64,000 nt of DNA from Coptis chinensis (GCA_015680905.1 CM027378.1:85589501-85653500), one strand, 5' to 3'; positions 22,051 through 34,982 are shown, counted from the stretch's first letter. Made by a program: numbers and translations. The notes: a model not told the origin generated them from the sequence alone.

Positions 22051-22080
22051 TTTTTTTTTTTTTTTTTTAATATGAAATTA

Positions 22081-22217
22081 GCTGAGAACTAACTGAGCTT
22101 TTGGGACAAAATGTACTAACTAAAACATGATTTCGGGTTCGGGTGGTCGGATAGAGAGCTTTGAGAAGTTAACTTATTAGTCAGCTCTAATTTGAATTTG
22201 GTTACTTAGTTCTCAGC
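22081..22217. repeat. MITE-like repeat with terminal inverted repeats
   Basis: 137 bp bounded by GCTGAGAACTAA and its inverse TTAGTTCTCAGC. Related partial copies lie at 36483-36590 (left end plus body) and 31571-31648 (body plus right end). There is no coding capacity. The family is not identified. Confidence 0.5.
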
Positions 22218-22327
22218 CTCCAAGTGAGCTTGTGTGTTGTGTTGCTAGTGTCCAACACTAGACACTGCTGCTGCACAACAAAAACAGTTAATTAGGGACA
22301 TGGTGCCAGTTTTGAAGTTGCTAGACA

Positions 22328-22341
22328 TTTTTTATTTTTTA

Positions 22342-22380
<39 letters not shown>
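22328..22380. repeat. ATT / TTTA microsatellite
   Basis: Runs of ATT followed by a TTTA tetranucleotide repeat. Confidence 0.8.
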
Positions 22381-22384
<4 letters not shown>

Positions 22385-23467
22385 TGAATAAATTAGCCAA
22401 ACAGACAACAACTTTACATTAGGTGCGGACCGAACGGTTTCGGCCTAAAATGCGATTGGGTCTTACTGTCCACTTTCTTCAAGCCCGAACTCGAAACCAA
22501 CAATCAAACATGAAACAACAATTGAATTAACGGAAAAAGGAACTCGAATCCAGCGTTTCTCCTTCCTTCTACTTTGTTTTTTCTACTTCAGTTTTGATTA
22601 TTACAAATTGTAAGACACCTTGAAACGTGGTACCCCAATTCAAATTAAAACAACACAGTACAAACTTTGATGTGTAATACTAACTATATGCATATTATAG
22701 CTTCATTATGGCAAAGGGTCATTATGGCTAAGGACATTTATTTTTGGGCGAGGATGAAAACTGATTATGTTTAAGCTCAATTTCCATTACTTAGCTTTGT
22801 TTACGGTAAAAGAAACTCTGTAAGGCAATACTTATGTAGAAACTGCATGTCCAATCACGCCCCAGTGCCCACAGCAGTATACTAATATATTTCGAAACAA
22901 ATTTTGAAATTTATATATGTAGACACTTTTCATGAGATTTTGAAATATCTCATGAATATTTACGACATGTGCAGGTTTTAAAGAGAGAAAAATTGGCAGT
23001 GACTCAAAAGTAGAAAAACAAGCAGAAGGAGAAGTCTCAAAAACTTCTCCCAACCCTCATAGAATTCTCTGTTGACATACACGTGTTACGTTCAACAAAC
23101 TGTAAGTAATATTTTTCATTCAAGTACTTATTTTTTTTTCTTTTTCCTCTTAATACTTGAATTGAATACATTGTGTTTTTTTTTAGCTTGTATGTGTTTT
23201 TATAAGAAGTTGTTGGTTTAATGCATGAATGTGCTTGTAGAAATGCTTATAAGACATTTTTTTTTTATAAGAAATACATACACCTAATGACATATGTAGG
23301 AATGGGGTCATTCCATAAGTGGAACAGTAGAATGAGTATTTCTTCTTTGTTGAATTTACAGGTTTGAACCTGTCTGTTATTCCTCATCGCGTTAACTTGA
23401 CTAAATTTACATGAGGTTCGTGTCTTGACTTTTTAACCACCAGACCAAAACCATAGAGCAGAAAATC
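22381..23467. other. Region upstream of the PPR gene
   Basis: AT-rich with no recognisable frame. It presumably includes the promoter and leader of the PPR gene, but no single TATA element stands out. Confidence 0.5.
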
Positions 23468-25388
23468 ATGTCCCTTCTCCAAGAATCAACTAAATTTGAT
23501 CATCTCATTCAAATCCATGCTTACGTCGTCAAAACTTCTCTTAGTGAAAATAATTTCATTTTAGCTAAGCTATTGCGCCAAATCTTTTCTTGTTCGTCGC
23601 TTAAGAACTTGCAATATGCACGATCTATTTTTGATGAAATTCAGTCTCCAGATACTTTTATATGGAATACTATGATTCGAGCTTACTTAAATGTCCCAAA
23701 CCCCCAAGAGTCTTTGTCACTTTTCTTCCAAATGCGGCTTTGAGATGGTATTGTTGTTGATAGTTTCAGCCTTTCTTTGGTTCTTCAAGCGTGTGGGAGA
23801 TCTGTAGATTATACAAGTGGTATAAGGGTACACACCCATGTTGTTAAACTTGGATTTGCTTCGGATTTGTTTGTGCAAATGACTCTTATTGAGATGTATG
23901 CGAAGCTTGGTACTGTTGACGTTGCAAAAAATATTTTGGATGAAATGGATCAATCGGATATGGTTTCATATAATGTCTTGCTGGCTGAGTGTGTTCGAAT
24001 TGGGAAAGTTGATTTAGCTCGTCAGTTATTTGATAAGATGCCAGCTAGGGATTTGGTTTCTTGGAATACCATGATTCATGGATTTGCAACATGCGGTGAT
24101 GTGGGTACTGCTAGGCAATTGTTCGATATGAGTTCTGAGAGAGACTTGGTTTCTTGGAGCTCGATGATTGCAGGCTATGCCAAAACCAGGCAATCTAATG
24201 AAGCATTAATATTATTTCATGATATGCAGTCAGCCAATGTGAGACCTGATAGAGTGACCATGGTTGGTGTGTTGTCTGCCTGTGGCGACTTGGGTGCATT
24301 AGGAATGGGTAAGATTGTCCATGAATACATAGATAGAAATAAAGTTGAGATTGATGTGAAACTTGGGACTTCTCTTGTGGACATGTATGCAAAGTGTGGG
24401 GATATAGAGAACTCACTCAAAGTCTTTAATGGTATGGGTGTGAAAGATGTCTTCACTTGGAGTGCTGTGATTATAGGACTTGCTAATCATGGATTTGGGG
24501 AGCATGCACTTGATCACTTCGCCAAGATGATTTATGGAGGAATTAAACCCAATGATATCACCTTTATTGGTGTGTTAAGCGCATGCAGCCATGTTGGTCT
24601 TGTTGATAGGGGTTGGACATACTTCACATCGATGAACGATAAATATGGTGTCACTCCTAAGATTGAGCACTCCTAAGATTGAGCACTATGGATGCATGGT
24701 TGATCTATTGGGTCGAATGGCGCACCTCAGAGAAGCAAGAGAGCTTATTAGAAATATGCCCTTTGCTCCTGATGCCATTGTTTGGCGGACCTTCCTTAGT
24801 GCATGTAAAATTCACAAGAACATGGAATTAGCAGAAGAAGCCACTGTTAATCTTTTTGAACTGGAACCTCATATGGATGGAAACTATGTGCTATTGTCAA
24901 ATATGTATGCTCAAGACAAGAAATGGGATGATGTTGTGAATGTTAGGAGGAGGATGAGAGATAAAAACATTCATAAGATTCCTGGGAGTAGTTCTATTGA
25001 AGTTGATAATGTGGTTTATGAGTTCATTGCAGGTGATAGGTCACACCCCAAGTCAAAGGAGATATATGAAATGTTGGCTGAGATGATTGATCGGTTGTAT
25101 ATCGTGGGATACAAACCATTGATATCTTCAGTACTGCAAGATATGAATGACAAAGCTAAAGAACATGCATTGGCTTATCACAGTGAGAAGCTGACATTTG
25201 CTTTTGGACTTTTGAGCACTACTCCTGGGTCTCCAATACGGATTGTAAAGAATCTCCAAGTCTGTGAAGATTGCCATTTGGCCTTCAAACTTTTATCTGT
25301 CATCTATGAACGGGAGATAATTGTTAGGGATCATAACCGCTTTCATCATTTTGTTGGAGGGTCTTGCACTTGTAGGGACTTTTGGTAA
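23468..25388 (+). pseudogene. PPR-DYW pentatricopeptide repeat protein, broken
   Basis: The frame from the ATG at 23468 encodes a classic plant PLS-class PPR protein of about 635 residues: repeats such as NTMIRAYLN, DLVSWNTMIHGFATCG and DLVSWSSMIAGYAK, then E motifs, then a DYW domain with HSEKLTFAFGL (the H-x-E deaminase-like site), CEDCHLAFK (CxxC) and the terminal CTCRDFW. Such proteins act in organelles as RNA-editing factors. Two lesions break it. A TGA at 23741-23743 sits after FFQMRL with the same frame continuing. A 16-bp tandem duplication at 24653-24684 shifts the frame before EHYGCMVDLLG. The reading frame is otherwise clean, so the damage looks recent. The plant PPR-DYW family is usually intronless, as here. 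Confidence 0.9.
24653..24684 (+). repeat. 16-bp tandem duplication in the PPR gene
   Basis: ACTCCTAAGATTGAGC occurs twice in a row. Sixteen is not a multiple of three, so the second copy moves the frame by one. Removing one copy would rejoin the two flanking frames. Confidence 0.95.
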
Positions 25389-26600
25389 TACCCACTTGCA
25401 TGTTAATTGCATTTGCATTCCCCCATAATTCTCTACATCTAGTTGCAGCCTAGAATGTAGCTATTGGTGTGTGCTGGCCTGCTGGACCTACATCTAATGT
25501 CTGAGTTGAGCATGCTTTATACCGTCAAGGATGGGGTGTGCAATATATTTCTTAACCTTTATAGGAAATGATAGTCGAAAGCTATGTAAAATATCGTGCT
25601 AACGGCACCGACAACACAAAACAGGTAATACACCGTCTGAGAAAATTTTTTTTTTTATTTTTTAAATAGTTAGAACGTTTTCTGCGAATTCTGTCTCTGA
25701 GGATCATGTTCAAGCCAGCTTTGGTAGTTTAAGCACTTTCTTAGGAGCATATGATATAGATGGTCTTATGAGTCAACCTCTTTAACAACTTCAGGTTTTG
25801 AGACACAACTATGATTCGTTTATCATTGTCATTCTTAATAATACTGTTATTGTTTCTATTGCTCGTGCTACTTGATGGATCCTGCAGTAAATTTAGTTAA
25901 AGGCTTCTGAATGCCGAGGTGGTGGTTATGAGATAACTCATCCGCAATGTTCTAGAAGTCAGACTTCTTTATTTTGTTAATAAGATTACTAAACTCCGTT
26001 TTTCCTGGACCTTCATCAAAGTTTGTCCTCCTTTATACTACAACTTAATTTTTACAGTCATTTATGCGATCTTACTAGTTGGAAAAGAATTTAGCAATCC
26101 CTGGTCATTTCATTTTTGGTTTTCGTTCTATATAAATGGTTTAGAGCATGTTGTTTCGATCAAGACGGGTAGAAAACAGGGGTTATATTATAGGTGGGAG
26201 GGCAGAAAATTGGTTTCTGGTTGGGATACTTATCTATCTGTTAGAACTTCCATGGGCTTTTGACTGTGATCTTTGTTCAGAAAGTTACTTGTCTTTTGAT
26301 TGATTGTTGTTTGATTCTGAAAATGAGCTCTAGTTTGTGAATTATGAATTGTTCCTTTCAGTTGAAGAAGATTGTTTTATTACTATAGCATACAGATAGA
26401 TTGCGGTTTTGGGGTGGGCCGGTGGGGTATAAGCACAATTGTGGATGTTTATGTGATGATAGAGATGTTGATCCAGGAATTAAAATTAGTCTGGTTTTTG
26501 TTTATTGTTGTTCTCAATGTATCCTAAACTCAAACAGAGAAAATAGAAAGAGACGGAAAGAGTAAGAGTCCTAGAAATCGTGTTAGTTACTAAGAAACTT
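25389..26600. other. Spacer downstream of the PPR gene
   Basis: AT-rich, with no frame that shows a family motif and no long repeat. Short T-runs occur near 25646. It probably includes the PPR 3' UTR. Confidence 0.5.
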
Positions 26601-26609
26601 TCCTCGTGA

Positions 26610-27120
26610 GTCATGACTGATCAGTATGTTGGCTATGGTGGTATAGCAGTAGACCATAATGGAATTGTGATATTCACATTCACTGGAGATGGAAACAAAA
26701 GATCGGTATTATACCAAGAGCTCATGACAATCGAAGTCGGTCTACAACTATGTCAACAGCACGGCTTCAACAAGATTTCAGTGTGTTCAGATTCACAAGG
26801 GTCTATCCGTATCTTAACAGGTCAGGAGAATGCCCCATGGTATTGCAGCAACCTACGGGCAGCCATAAAGCACACAACAGATCAGTTGCAGGAGGTAACA
26901 TACACATGTGTATCGAGAAGTGAACAAGAGTGCTGATCATTTAGCAAGGCTTTCTTTACATGTTGAATTGAGTTTTATGTAATGGTCCTCCTCTCACTAG
27001 TGTGTTAACTGAGATAAACACAAATGATGTAAGAGGAGAAGTTTATGTAAGATTATAATCTTCTAATGCAGGTAAGGGTCTGCCTAACCCTATTAATCCT
27101 TTTCAAAAAAAAAACAAAAA
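26610..27120 (+). mobile_element. 5'-truncated LINE: RNase H end and poly-A tail
   Basis: 26613-26936 encodes the RNase H domain found at the end of plant L1-type LINE ORF2: VGYGGIAVDHNG, ELMTIEVGLQLC, SVCSDSQGSI, then after a one-base slip near 26905 REVNKSADHLARLS and a stop. A 3' UTR ending TATTAATCCTTTTC is followed by an A-run (27106-27114 and on). The insert is bracketed by a perfect 9-bp direct repeat TCCTCGTGA at 26601-26609 and 27121-27129, the signature of target-primed insertion. It sits about 300 bp before the RPC8 start codon. Confidence 0.85.
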
Positions 27121-27425
27121 TCCTCGTGAATGTTCTCCCCAAATAAAATAGAGGGAATTTAGTTATCCCATTGCATGCTTAGATAGCCCCCATTAATCAC
27201 ATCTAAAAATCCTGATTTCAGATGAGTGAGTTGCATGGATATCCTTTTCTTGGTGTTTAAGAAGTTCTATTAAATGCATGACATTTTGATAGTTATGTTT
27301 TGTATTTCTGTTCCCTGTTTATGTTTTGTCAAAAAATACTTTATTTTATGGCATCCTTAATACAACACTTTTAACAAGTTATGCTTTACTTGATTCTCAG
27401 TTCTGATTTTTGAACGAAAGGCCCA

Positions 27426-30400
27426 ATGTTCTTCCTTAGCCTAATTGAGCACACCTTGAGGTTGCCTCCTCATCTCCTTAATCTTCCTCTTGATCAAGCT
27501 ATTAAAGGAGAGCTCGAGACTCTGTTTTGGGATAAGGTAATTTTAATGATCAATTCATGTTCTTGGAGTTTGGTACTGGCTTGACTAAATTGTGTGTGAT
27601 TGTTTTGGTGAAGGTAATCGCAAATTTGGGACTTTGCGTGTCTATTTACGATATTAGGAATATTGATGGTGGGTTCATATTTCCAGGAGATGGTGCTTCA
27701 ACGTTTACGGTGTGTATCTACGTCTATTTCTCTGCTTTGTTAGGTTTATTTGTGTTTCCTGTTTTCGTTCTGTATAGTTGTTGATGTAAATCAGCTTAGT
27801 GAAACTGATTTATTAGCCTTTCATTATTGATGAAATGAAATTCCTTTAAAAAAGAAGTATAGTAAGATCCGACGGGTGGGGGGCATCTATATGGAAACTA
27901 AGCTGTCTCGATACTAGGTTTGCACACCTTAGCCCACACATGATGTGCTGTCCCTCCTACTGCTTCCTCAGCAAGGCACTGAGGAAAGTGATACGACCCA
28001 AGTACAACAAGTTACCTGACCATAAGCAATCATATTTTTGAAACTCGAGTCTCCCAAGGGTAAGGTTCTCGGGTACCCACTCGAGTAAAGCCCCCTTCAT
28101 TTCTAGGGTAATATGTTGTATATCCTCTCCTTGCTAAAAAAATATTTAAGTAATTGTGTCTTTCCACAAAACTCGAAGAAATTCCTACTAAGTTTTTTTT
28201 GTTTTTTTTAAGCTTACTTTTGTACATGTACTCTATGGCAGGTAAATTTTAGGTGGATTATGTTTCGTCCATTTGTCGGAGAAGTTCTTTCGGGAGAGGT
28301 TGAAGAATCTGATGCTAAGGGATTACGTTGTATGTTCTACAAGATCTTTCACTTGTTTCATTTCGAGTTTGTGGTAGACTCTCTCACGCACACCACACAC
28401 ATGTATAGTGTTTCCTTTCATTTTGTTTAGTTTTTCCAAATATCAAAGGGAAGTACTAGATAAAAGATATTATGACTTAAAATAAAGTTTGTAAACTTTC
28501 TTGGAAATACAATACTTGAAAAAGCAATTGGATAAACAATATAACAATTTCATGGCCACCACTGAAAGAATGGAGTATGCTTTATAGAGAAGCCTTAAAA
28601 CATCTTTTTCTCAGCGAGACTGACATATTTCTCCCTCTCTTGCAACTTGCATATGTTTTTTTAATAGACACCATTGAGAGAACGCAGTGTGCTTTATCCA
28701 CATTTTGCGTAAGTTTATATTAGTTTGGTTTTTAGGTTCTAGTTAGCCGATCCAATGGGTCTTTGTAGTATTGTTATATCAGGGCACTCTATATTCTTCC
28801 AGGTTGGGGAACTGCCCTAGTTTGCTCCTCTTTTCACATTTTTCACATTAAAAAGATTGTAAATACTACTAAAACCTATAAATGATATACATTTCGATAT
28901 ATAAGTATTGATATGGATTTTCTTTGGAGGATCTTGGCGATAACTTCCATGGTACCATATGTGTTGCAGATAGCTTATAGTTTGAAATTTTGCATTATAC
29001 ATATTTATACAAATAGCGTGCTTTCAGAGAAGACACATTTCAAGTAGTTGTGAAGACTCATGTACATGCCAATTTTATAACTTTGAGCTTCTTTTTTATG
29101 TGTTTGCTCAAAGATATTGAAGGCGGTAGTAAACTTTTTTCTGCTAAAAATTGAATCACGTCCATAACAATAGCTAATTCTCATTGTAAACATTTTCATA
29201 GTAGAAAATGGCTTTCTTGTTGCTGAATATTGTAGTTGAGTTTTCTCTTTGCATGAAGTTTAGGCAATTTTTCACTCAATGGTGCAATTTTCTTTTCATG
29301 TCTAATCTTGAGTTTTCTTGACCTTTAAATTATTTTAACGCCTTAGAATGACTCTTTAGTTTAATATGTTGTATTTGAATTTCTTAATGAACAGTTTTCA
29401 TCTATGCATATTTACATTCTGATGGTTCAATGACTTCATTTTATGGCAGTGTCTCTTGGTTTCTTTAAAGAGATAACTTTACCTGCCCATCTTTTGCCCA
29501 ATCCATCCAAATTGTAAGGCACCTGCAACTTGAAGTTCAGTTGATTTTGCAATACAATTTCGTTTATGGTCTGTTACAAAATCTTACTTACAAAAAAAAA
29601 AGTGATACTTTTAATATGCATATGCATGCTCTTCTGAAAAATGCAGTGGTGAAGATGGCAAATGGACTTGGGATTTTAATGGTACTGAGCTTCCTATAGA
29701 AAAGGAAGATGAGGTCTGAATTTTGTGTGTTGTTTTCTCTGAAATTTAATTTACCAGAATATGGAAAGGAGTGTGCATTAACTTATGTGGCACAATTGCA
29801 GATTCACTTCAAAGTCCATAGCATTAGATACCCTCCCATCCCAGTTGAACAAGAAAAAGATGTGAAGCCATTTGCTCCTATGGTGATTACAGTAAGTACA
29901 CAACATTCATATTTATGTGAATTACTATTGTACGCTTCTTGTGTTAGCCGAAATACCTAATACAGTATTTTTTGTTTGTCTTTGTATTATTGCTAATGCT
30001 TAAAATGGTAATTGCTTGTAAAGATTGTTTCCCCGAAGCTGAATTTGCAAAACATAAACAATATTATTTTGGAGAAAATAGTGACCATTTTAGTGGAAAC
30101 AACCCTGCACTTTATACATTATTAGTTTCGACTTATGAGGGACTACCCAAAACATGATTTTACTGTTCACTCTTGCCATTTTTTGGTCAAATATCATTAT
30201 ATCAGAATTCAACCCCCCCAGAAGCACACACAGACGCACCAATCTTGAGACAAATGTCTGATCATTGTTACCAACTTACCATCAATAGTCTTATCCTTTG
30301 TATTCGGGTACATGTCACCAATGTACTGTTTCCCCACTCAATACTCAAGCAATCATTTTGATGATGCTCAAGTTAGTGTCAGTAGTTTCACAACTCAACC

Positions 30401-30577
30401 AAGGACTGCGTGATTCACTATGACATGCTTATGAAAATAAACTTTTTTTGAACAAAACAACAAATGCGGGATTCCATTTATATACTGTGTGAAGCCTTGA
30501 AAACTAACCATGTTAACGTGTTTTGGCAGGCGTCAATTGACTTCGATGGTTTAGGCCCCATTTCTTGGTGGGTGTAG
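27426..30577 (+). CDS. RPC8: DNA-directed RNA polymerase III subunit RPC8 (Rpc25/Rpb7 family)
   Basis: Seven exons joined at consensus GT/AG sites: 27426-27536, 27614-27709, 28242-28329, 29450-29513, 29647-29713, 29802-29891 and 30530-30577 (TAG). They give 187 codons with no break. The N-terminal Rpb7-like half has FFLSLIEHTLRLPP, NLGLCVSIYDI and FPGDGASTF. Then come FRPFVGEVLSGEV and LSLGFFKEITLPAHLLP, the start of the S1/Rbc25 half, with the end GLGPISWWV, close to the human POLR3H ending GLLSWW. It forms the stalk of RNA polymerase III with RPC9 and helps initiation at tRNA and 5S genes. The start was chosen because it is the family start and heads a clean exon. Human POLR3H is slightly longer, mainly by an acidic linker. 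A LINE tail lies just upstream. It is the only clearly intact host gene here. Confidence 0.93.
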
Positions 30578-32327
30578 GGGTATCTTCACAGAAGGAATTG
30601 GGGATTTCTAGTTTGCATCTGGAGGAGCATGTGCTCTGAACTCTGAAGTAGTATGTTCCTCTGTTTTTTTCTTTGTTTCAGTGTATATACCAATGTAACA
30701 ACAAATACAAGCAATGAACATTTATTTTCCCTTGAAGGGGAATCATTTGGTTTCTTTGACGGCGTCACTTTGTCTAAAGCTTGCTAATGCTAGTTCTCTT
30801 AAAACTATATTACTTTGAAGCTGGCTTACCGCCTCAAGAGAACTTTGGCAAACCTCATCAGAGTGAGGCCGAAAATGTGGCAAAATATCACCAACTAATG
30901 ACGTTTTATGTTGGAATATAGGAAAAGTGATTATCTCGTTCCCTGCGATTTTTTCCTTCATAGTGATGTACATGCCATTTTTACCAGAAGTAAATAAATA
31001 AACAGCGCCATACATCTGGAGCTAATATAGGTCTAACAGTTGATAGTTCACGGAAATATAATGCGATAGCAGAGCTTTTTCTCTCAGATGCTAATTATGC
31101 ACGGTAGAATAGCCCAGGACATCGCCGTGAACTTTTTTGGTGTTCATGTTTTTTCACTAGTTTGAATCACTGATTTTTTATCTGCATTTTAGTTTACAAC
31201 CCTTCAAAAAAATGGTGTGAACTTCCATAATAATACATGGAAACCGTTTTTTTTTTTTTTGTAAAAATAAATCAAATTTGTAAGTAGCAAGAGTCAAACC
31301 CTCATCTCTTGTGTGGTAAACACAAGACTAACCAACATTGCTTCCAATTTTCTTTTACACTATAGTAAATATATTACTAATGTTACCTATAAAATACACA
31401 AATCTACCGTGGATTTCGGGTTGGGTCATTATCGGACCGGACAATAATATGTCCAAACCTAGCCCAATAATCCTATCAGACTAAATATAAAGTCTAATTA
31501 AGTCTTTGTCTTATCGGTTAAGATTCAATTAGGCTTTGAACTTATCCCGACCAATTGAAGATAGTATTGAGTTGAGAGCTCAGAGCTTTGAAGTGAACTT
31601 ATTAGTCAGCTCATTTCTATGCTTGAATTTGGTTAGTTAGTTCTCAGCTTCCACGTGAGCTTATTAGCCAGCTGGTTAACTAGTATTACCCCCACTAGAT
31701 GAGCCAATTACAGTCTTACAGTTTTTTGTCATCCCTTTAGCCTTTAAACATTTTTTCTTAAGTAGTCTTTAATTTGCTAATTTTGTAATATACAAAATTT
31801 CGACAAACCATATTATAGACTTATAGTTCCACTCCACTAGATACATATATGCATAAAAATTTCATCCAAGTATCTACCATTACATCCATTACTTTGGCCA
31901 ACTGAGGGGTGATGTGTATATAACATTTTTTTTTTAAATTTCACGGTCTAACTCATTTTCCATCGTGTGAAACAAAAAAGATGAACACTTACCTGTATAC
32001 GATGGATAGAGGCATAGAAAGAATAATAAAGTGATGTGGGAACCAAGAGCAGCTGCAATGCTGCATTATTCCAAATACATGAAACTGAAATAGACATTGG
32101 CTATATTATGAATAATTTCTCCTATGCTGTTTCAATTTTGAGGAGAAAATTATCGACAGGTTCATTTATATATCAGTAAAATCATCTTTTTGATCTAGAT
32201 TTAATACATGTGCACATGAATCTGAATTGCCCAACTGCAACCTCCATTATCTCATCATTCAAATCTTCGTCGTAGGCCTGAAATTGGGAAAAGAGTAGAT
32301 GGATCATCAATTACCATTTAACTTTTC
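30578..32327. other. Spacer between RPC8 and the RING gene
   Basis: Holds the RPC8 3' UTR and, at the right end, that of the converging RING gene. No family-like frame is present. A T-run lies at 31247-31260, and a partial MITE-like repeat at 31571-31648 (related to 22081-22217) ends with TTAGTTCTCAGC. Confidence 0.55.
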
Positions 32328-34982
32328 TTAACCTCCACAAATTGGGCAATGAAGAATATCACCACAATTGGATTTAATACACCACGTGTGGAAGATATGG
32401 CCACAGTTAAATAGCCGATAGTCGTGACTCCAAATTCCCCACATACGAACGTTACACATGTTGCACCTTGGTGGCGGGTCTGGAAATACACATTCAAGCA
32501 TAAGTAATAATGCATTAAGGGAAACACCTAATATATATTCAAGGGGCAAGATAATACAGCTCAAATTTTCTGCAGATATTGCTGGAGTAGTGTAAGCTTG
32601 TACATTTGCTGCAGGTATTGGTGGAGGAGCGTAAACTTGTACATTTGCTGCAGGTACTGGTGGAGGAGCATAAGATTGTAAGTTTGCTGCAGATCCACTG
32701 CATATGGTGCAATGCAAATGACTGCAAACAGAATTACAACGCAAGTTGTAGTAATGGCCACAGTCACGTCTCAAATCTTCCTGACCCCACGCAACACCGT
32801 CACAGATAGCGCACCTCATCACCAGGTCTGCAAATACCCAATCAAGCATAAGTAACAATGAAAAAGAAAAACAGCTTAAAAGTTGTTACGTATAGAGACT
32901 TTCAAACATAAGTAATAATGCATTAAGTGTAAAACAATCTAAAAAATCCATGTAATATATATTCAAGGGGCAAGATAATACAGCTCAAATTTTCTGCAGA
33001 TATTGTTGTAGGAGTGTAAGCTTGTACATTTTCTGCAGGTATTGGTGGAGGAGCGTAAACTTGTACATTTGCTGCAGGTATTGGTGGAGGAGCATAAGAT
33101 TGTAATTTTGCGGCGGAACCACTGCATATGATGCAATGCGGACGACTACAAAAGGAATTACAGCGCAAGTTGTAGAAATGGCCACAATCATGTCTCCTCG
33201 CAACTTCCTGACCGCACGCAGCACCATCACAGAAATTACACCTCACTCTTGGGCCTTCAAATACCCAATCGAGCATAAGTAGCTATGAAAAAAAGGCATA
33301 AAAGTTGTGTGTAAAATTCCACAAAAGAAATTTCTAGGTACAAGATCATACCGTTCCATTGCTGACCAACATCCTGTTGTGAATCTTCTACAGACGCAGG
33401 GACTTGCCTATATATATACTGACCAACCTGTTGGGAGTGTGCTTCAGATACCACACTGTTGTTCCTATGTTCAGCAATAAACTGACATGAAAGTGTGTCA
33501 GTGTCAGGACCACTGTTTCGTTGCTGAGCACCAACCTGTAAAGCGGTTATTTCGGATGCAGATACACTATTCTAGTCAATCTGTCCTAGAGCATTCATCA
33601 GGATGTCATATTCCTTGTTATCAACATCTGCAACAGTTACACTTGCAGGTATGATTTTAACCATCATGAATTATGGACAAATAGTAAGCGTAAAGCCCTA
33701 AACAGATAATATTATAACATTTCATCCTACCATATGAAAGTTATCCTGAAACAAGGAAAGTGTGAACTATCTCACCCTCTTCTGGGTAAAATAGCTTTAA
33801 TGCGTGGGAAACTGGCATCTGCATAAGGTCAAACCTTAGCACCCACCCCAGTTTGGTAGTCAGTTGCAAGAGTCGTGGATTTCCTCGACCATCTCTCATA
33901 CCACCGAACTGGGGTGCTAAGGTTTGTCCTTTATCTTCGTTTAACAGAATCTTAGTATTTGAGCTCATATATTGGATTGAAGCATTGCCAGTTCCGCCAG
34001 AACGTGATGACCTGGTATATCCTACTTGATTAACCCCTCTTCGGTGTGGAGCATTGGGCGTTCCGTAATGATGTAAACTGGTAGATCCTACTTCATATAT
34101 AAACGAAGATTAGAATAAACAAAGATTAGAATGCAGGGAGAATGGAAGGATAGTATTACTGCCGCCGAATACCTGAGTGACCTTGTGCAGTTGGAAGCGT
34201 ATTAGTAGCATCGAGTCGTGGAACTCCTGCACCATTCCATTGACTAGAAGCCCAGGTTGCTAGAGTAATATTTAATAGATTAGTATTTGACATAATATTT
34301 TGCAATGAAGCATTGGCTGTTCCGTCGGGAAGTGATAAGCATGTATATCCTACTGGAGTAACCCATCCTTGGTGTGGAGCATTGGGCGTTCCGTACTGGT
34401 GTAAACTGGTAGATCCTACACGAATAAACTAAGATTAGAATAAACAAAGGTTACAATCCAAGAAAATTGAAGTCCATATTATTACTGCTACGGGGAACCT
34501 GAACAACCTTGTGCAGTTGGAAGAGTAGTAGCGTCCTGTTGTGGAAATCCTCGACCATCCCACTGACTATAGAATTGCGGTGCTAAATTTTGTCTTCTAG
34601 CTTCATTTGAGATAGCCTGATTAGTATTTGAGATCATATTCTGTGTTCCAATTTGATGTAAAGTGGTAGATCCTTCTGCATGACCCGTTTCAACAGTAGT
34701 AGCAGAGAGTAGTGGACCACCTTGACCTGCAGTGAAACCAACACTTTCTACGAAGTGGGCAGTAGTACGAACTACAGAACTGTAAGGATGACTCCTGGAG
34801 CCTCTGGGTTCATTACGGCGGCGTGGACTGGTATTTTGAATACGTAAAGGTCCACCAACCTCTTGAGAATATGTTGTGGGCAGTCTAGGCGGTCTACCGT
34901 GTCCTCTTCCATAATTGTGGTCTCTCTGTGATGTGTTGTTATTAGTTGCATCTCCAGTTGCAGATTCTTTTGACCTATCCAT
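32328..34982 (-). CDS. RING-finger protein gene with duplicated exons and one in-frame stop
   Basis: Seven exons on the minus strand: 34982-34499, 34415-34173, 34087-33776, 33627-33352, 33254-32982, 32827-32558 and 32479-32328. Joined they make 670 codons. The start MDRSKESATGD follows a splice acceptor (TTTTAAG|G), so a 5'-UTR intron is likely. Exons 1-3 repeat a Gly/Asn/Gln-rich module (GSTSLHQYGTPNAPH, then QWDGRG and LPTAQG). Exons 5 and 6 are copies of a zinc-finger plus APPPIPAANVQVY repeats. Exon 7 ends with a RING-H2-like finger (CNMC, CGHIFHTWC, CPICGG), typical of E3 ubiquitin ligases. All middle exons have lengths divisible by three and phase 1-1. Exon 4 has TAG at 33574-33572 (LGQID|stop|NSVSASE), which would truncate the protein before the fingers unless read through or spliced out. 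The overall family is not recognised. Confidence 0.65.
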
